Shown here: one piece after another, positions 62,053 through 64,000 of the stretch
Numbering within the stretch: position 1 is the first letter of the stretch
Layout: each line of letters starts with the position of its first letter
Source: an uncultured Eggerthellaceae bacterium
Lineage (GTDB): Bacteria > Actinomycetota > Coriobacteriia > Coriobacteriales > Eggerthellaceae
Direction: 5' to 3'
Length of the DNA stretch: 64,000 nt
NCBI GenBank assembly: GCA_934617065.1
Contig: CAKTTY010000001.1
Location: 124,001-188,000 of the forward strand
Position numbers and translations under genes: made by a program
Notes under the pieces: generated by a model
What the model saw: the letters and a program-made list of their open reading frames with translations, nothing else
Databases searched by the model: none
Told to the model about the DNA's origin: nothing

Positions 62053-63402
62053 CTAGTTGTGCCCGAACATGCGGAGGACAAAGAAGGTATAGGGAATCAT
62101 CAGTACGATAAACACGGCAAGCGTGATGGCGAACTGCCCCCATGCCCAGCGCGTGCGGCCTTCCTCCACGTTGTCTTCGATGACTTCCATTGCGTCGTCA
62201 ACGGTGACGATGCCCAGCATCTGTCCGTTCTCGTCGACGACGGGCATGGCCATCAGGTCGTACTTGGAGATGTCGGCCGCAACTTCATCTTCGGGCTCTT
62301 CAGGCAGCGAAGTGATGAGCTCATCGAACATGATGTCGGAAAGCGGAGTATTGTCTTTTGCGAGCACCAAGGTGCGGAGCGAAAGCACGCCCACAAGCTT
62401 GTCGTATTCATCCAACACGTACACGTAGTTCACTGTGGGGTGGTCTTCGTCCAAGCCGCGAAGAACTTCGGTGGTTTCCTGCACGGTGTCGGAGGTGTGC
62501 ATTGCCACAAACTGTGTGGTCATCAGACCGCCGGCAGTGTCTTCCTTATATCCCAGCAGTTTGCGAATCTCTGCGGCGTTGTCGACGCCCATCAGGCGGA
62601 GCAGCGTTTCGGCTTTCTCGTAGGGCAAGTCGCCCACGATGTCGGCGGCGTCGTCAGGATCCATGTCGCGCAGCAGACGGGATGCGCGCTTTTCGTCCAG
62701 GCCCTCGATGATGTCGGCCTGGAATTCGTCTTCCATTTCCGAAATGGCGTCGCCGGCTTGCGCGTCATCTAAGTGCTGAAACACATTGGCGCGCTGCTTC
62801 GGATCGAGTTGCTCCAAGATGTCTGCCACGTCGGCAGGATGCAGTTCTTCCAGGCGCGTGTGGCTGACGGAGAGCTGCACCTTGGAAAGGTCGCGGTCGA
62901 GCAGTTCCATGTAGTTCCATGCAATGATGCGCTCGTCGATGCTTTTGCCGAACGTTTTGGCGATGCCGCAGGCGGCTTTTTCCACCCACGGAGCCAAGCC
63001 ACGCAGAATGCCGCGAACGCCCACTTCTGCACCAAGAAGGCGCAATTGCGTTCCGGAAACGGAGAGCTTCAGGTCGTTTACGCGCACAACCTTCATGCCC
63101 TGCGTGTCTACGATCTGCCTATCAAGTAGGTCGCGTGCGAGGAGCACTTCGGCGGGCTGGAGGTAGCTGAAGCGGATGGCGGTGCGGTCGACTTTCAGGC
63201 GAATGCCCTCGTCTTCGTCGAAGCTGTCGACGTATTTACGCCAAGAGATCATGAAAGGCGTTTTGCCGGGGCCCAGGAATGCCAGGCTGGTGATGCGGGG
63301 GAACACTTCGCCGGTTTGGATGGCTAGGTCGGATACGGAGCCGATCTTTTCGCCATTTGCATCAACGACGGGTTCGCCGAGCATTTGAGATAGATAGAGC
63401 AT
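62053..63402 (-). CDS. PRC-barrel/MgtE-N/CBS magnesium-sensor protein
   Basis: 449 residues. An N-terminal PRC-barrel-like domain (about 1-110) is followed by an MgtE N-terminal superhelical domain (ADVADILEQLDPKQRANVFQHL and DDAADIVGDLPYEKAETLLRL) and two CBS domains (MTTQFVAMHTSDTVQETTEVL and DLMAMPVVDENGQMLGIVTVDD). The only membrane segment is one helix at the end (about 420-442), so the MgtE ion channel itself is missing. In MgtE these cytosolic parts sense Mg2+ and gate the channel. With the NRAMP-related gene directly downstream (15-base gap) I infer a split sensor/transporter pair. The ATG follows AAGGGAG. Confidence 0.85.
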   Translation of the reverse strand: MLYLSQMLGEPVVDANGEKIGSVSDLAIQTGEVFPRITSLAFLGPGKTPFMISWRKYVDSFDEDEGIRLKVDRTAIRFSYLQPAEVLLARDLLDRQIVDTQGMKVVRVNDLKLSVSGTQLRLLGAEVGVRGILRGLAPWVEKAACGIAKTFGKSIDERIIAWNYMELLDRDLSKVQLSVSHTRLEELHPADVADILEQLDPKQRANVFQHLDDAQAGDAISEMEDEFQADIIEGLDEKRASRLLRDMDPDDAADIVGDLPYEKAETLLRLMGVDNAAEIRKLLGYKEDTAGGLMTTQFVAMHTSDTVQETTEVLRGLDEDHPTVNYVYVLDEYDKLVGVLSLRTLVLAKDNTPLSDIMFDELITSLPEEPEDEVAADISKYDLMAMPVVDENGQMLGIVTVDDAMEVIEDNVEEGRTRWAWGQFAITLAVFIVLMIPYTFFVLRMFGHN

Positions 63403-64000
63403 GCAATTCTCCCTTGGGATTGCCGCCGCGTGTCAGCGTTGTTGTGCGGGCAGTTGAGCTGCGCAGCGCACAGCAATACCGACAGGCGCAATCCGTTCAT
63501 GTCGCAGTCGTCCCTCGACCACTACATGACGGGTGTGAAATGCAGAGGCCGAAGGCTAATTACTGTGAGGTTTCGATTTTCGAACCTTCAAGTAATGTCC
63601 TTTCCTAAATGTGTAAATGGCAGCGCAAGGCAAGAGCGTCCTAAACGCAGCAAACTTGATTTTACGCGAATGCGGTGCGCAGGGGGCGCGGTAGAGGTGA
63701 AAAGAAAGTAAAAAACGGGTTTTATCTGCAAAGGGCAGTTAACAATTGTGCATAACGTGTTTTCGCAGGGATTTAGGGTGGCGGTTCGTGACGACGGTTT
63801 GTTCTGCGGGTCGTTAAGGACATCGGTTCGTGCCAGCAGATTGCCTGCAGGGAGTCAGAGGATGGCGCGCAGGGGTCGGCGGATGCTGCGCCGTGCGATG
63901 ACGGATGGCTTGCGATGAGCTGGCGGGCATTGCACGGTGAGCTGGCGGGCAGATGGCATGCAGGGAGCCGACGGATGTTGCGCGGGAAGCAGGCGGATGG
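63403..64000. other. Terminal intergenic stretch, no gene seen
   Basis: No credible gene. Bases from about 63780 to the end are degenerate repeats of GGATGGC or GCGGATG-type words with GAGCTGGCGGGC twice (near 63918 and 63942). No magnesium (M-box) riboswitch is recognisable upstream of the sensor gene. Confidence 0.4.

Noticed and set aside
63403..63720. A magnesium riboswitch upstream of the MgtE-like gene
   Set aside because: I looked on the minus strand for M-box-like conserved segments and saw none; no terminator/antiterminator pair is visible.

Overview
The window looks like a chromosomal segment of a GC-rich anaerobe of the class Coriobacteriia, probably family Eggerthellaceae. This is an inference from gene content, not a database match. 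The pointers are a LuxR regulator fused to about 12 membrane helices, an NRAMP-related magnesium-type transporter, indolepyruvate:ferredoxin oxidoreductase beside an aryl-CoA ligase, a fused iron-sulfur serine dehydratase, and many separate transporters for amino acids and peptides. The picture is an amino-acid-fermenting gut-type bacterium. No phage, insertion sequence, rRNA or CRISPR array was found; there is one tRNA (Thr-CGT).

Layout: 0-2 kb, a LexA-controlled Y-family polymerase with a YolD-like partner. 3-12 kb, membrane proteins, a TrkH potassium transporter with two small proteins before it, a secreted OB-fold-like protein, RsgA, a glycosyltransferase, a TauE-family exporter and a LytS/LytTR-type two-component pair. 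12-19 kb, a HAD phosphatase with a 40-bp tandem repeat at its 3' end, an LpdD-like protein, PurE, IorAB and phenylacetate-CoA ligase. 19.7-26.2 kb, a six-gene operon of a double-domain methyltransferase and a nickel/peptide-type ABC importer. 27-31.8 kb, a repeat-containing small protein, a sodium:solute symporter, serine dehydratase and an SDR enzyme. 33-36.8 kb, a polar amino acid ABC importer. 37-41 kb, an ABC exporter, a copper-chaperone-like protein and a lipid glycosyltransferase. 41-52.9 kb, tRNA-Thr, an MFS transporter, a CoA-transferase, a shikimate dehydrogenase-like enzyme, citrate synthase, an NhaC-type antiporter, an HdeD-like protein, 5-formyl-THF cyclo-ligase and the LuxR regulator. 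53-58.4 kb, a RiPP-like cluster (ABC exporter, S26-type peptidase, PqqD-like RRE, HPr-kinase-like enzyme, nucleotidyltransferase, 46-aa precursor) without the usual lasso cyclase genes. 58.4-60.3 kb, a beta-helix surface protein reading frame with no start codon. 60.7-63.4 kb, an NRAMP-related transporter and an MgtE-N/CBS sensor protein.

The most unusual structural feature is a family of four large intergenic arrays (about 2.2, 14.2, 26.4 and 32.2 kb). Each is built from a degenerate 26-bp unit, repeated at almost fixed steps of 41 or 61 bp, with the units pointing in opposite directions on either side of a 26-bp centre. The four arrays share a polar architecture, and two lie in the opposite orientation to the other two. 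I do not recognise this element. Other intergenic spaces carry unrelated short tandem repeats (40, 36, 33 and 22 bp).
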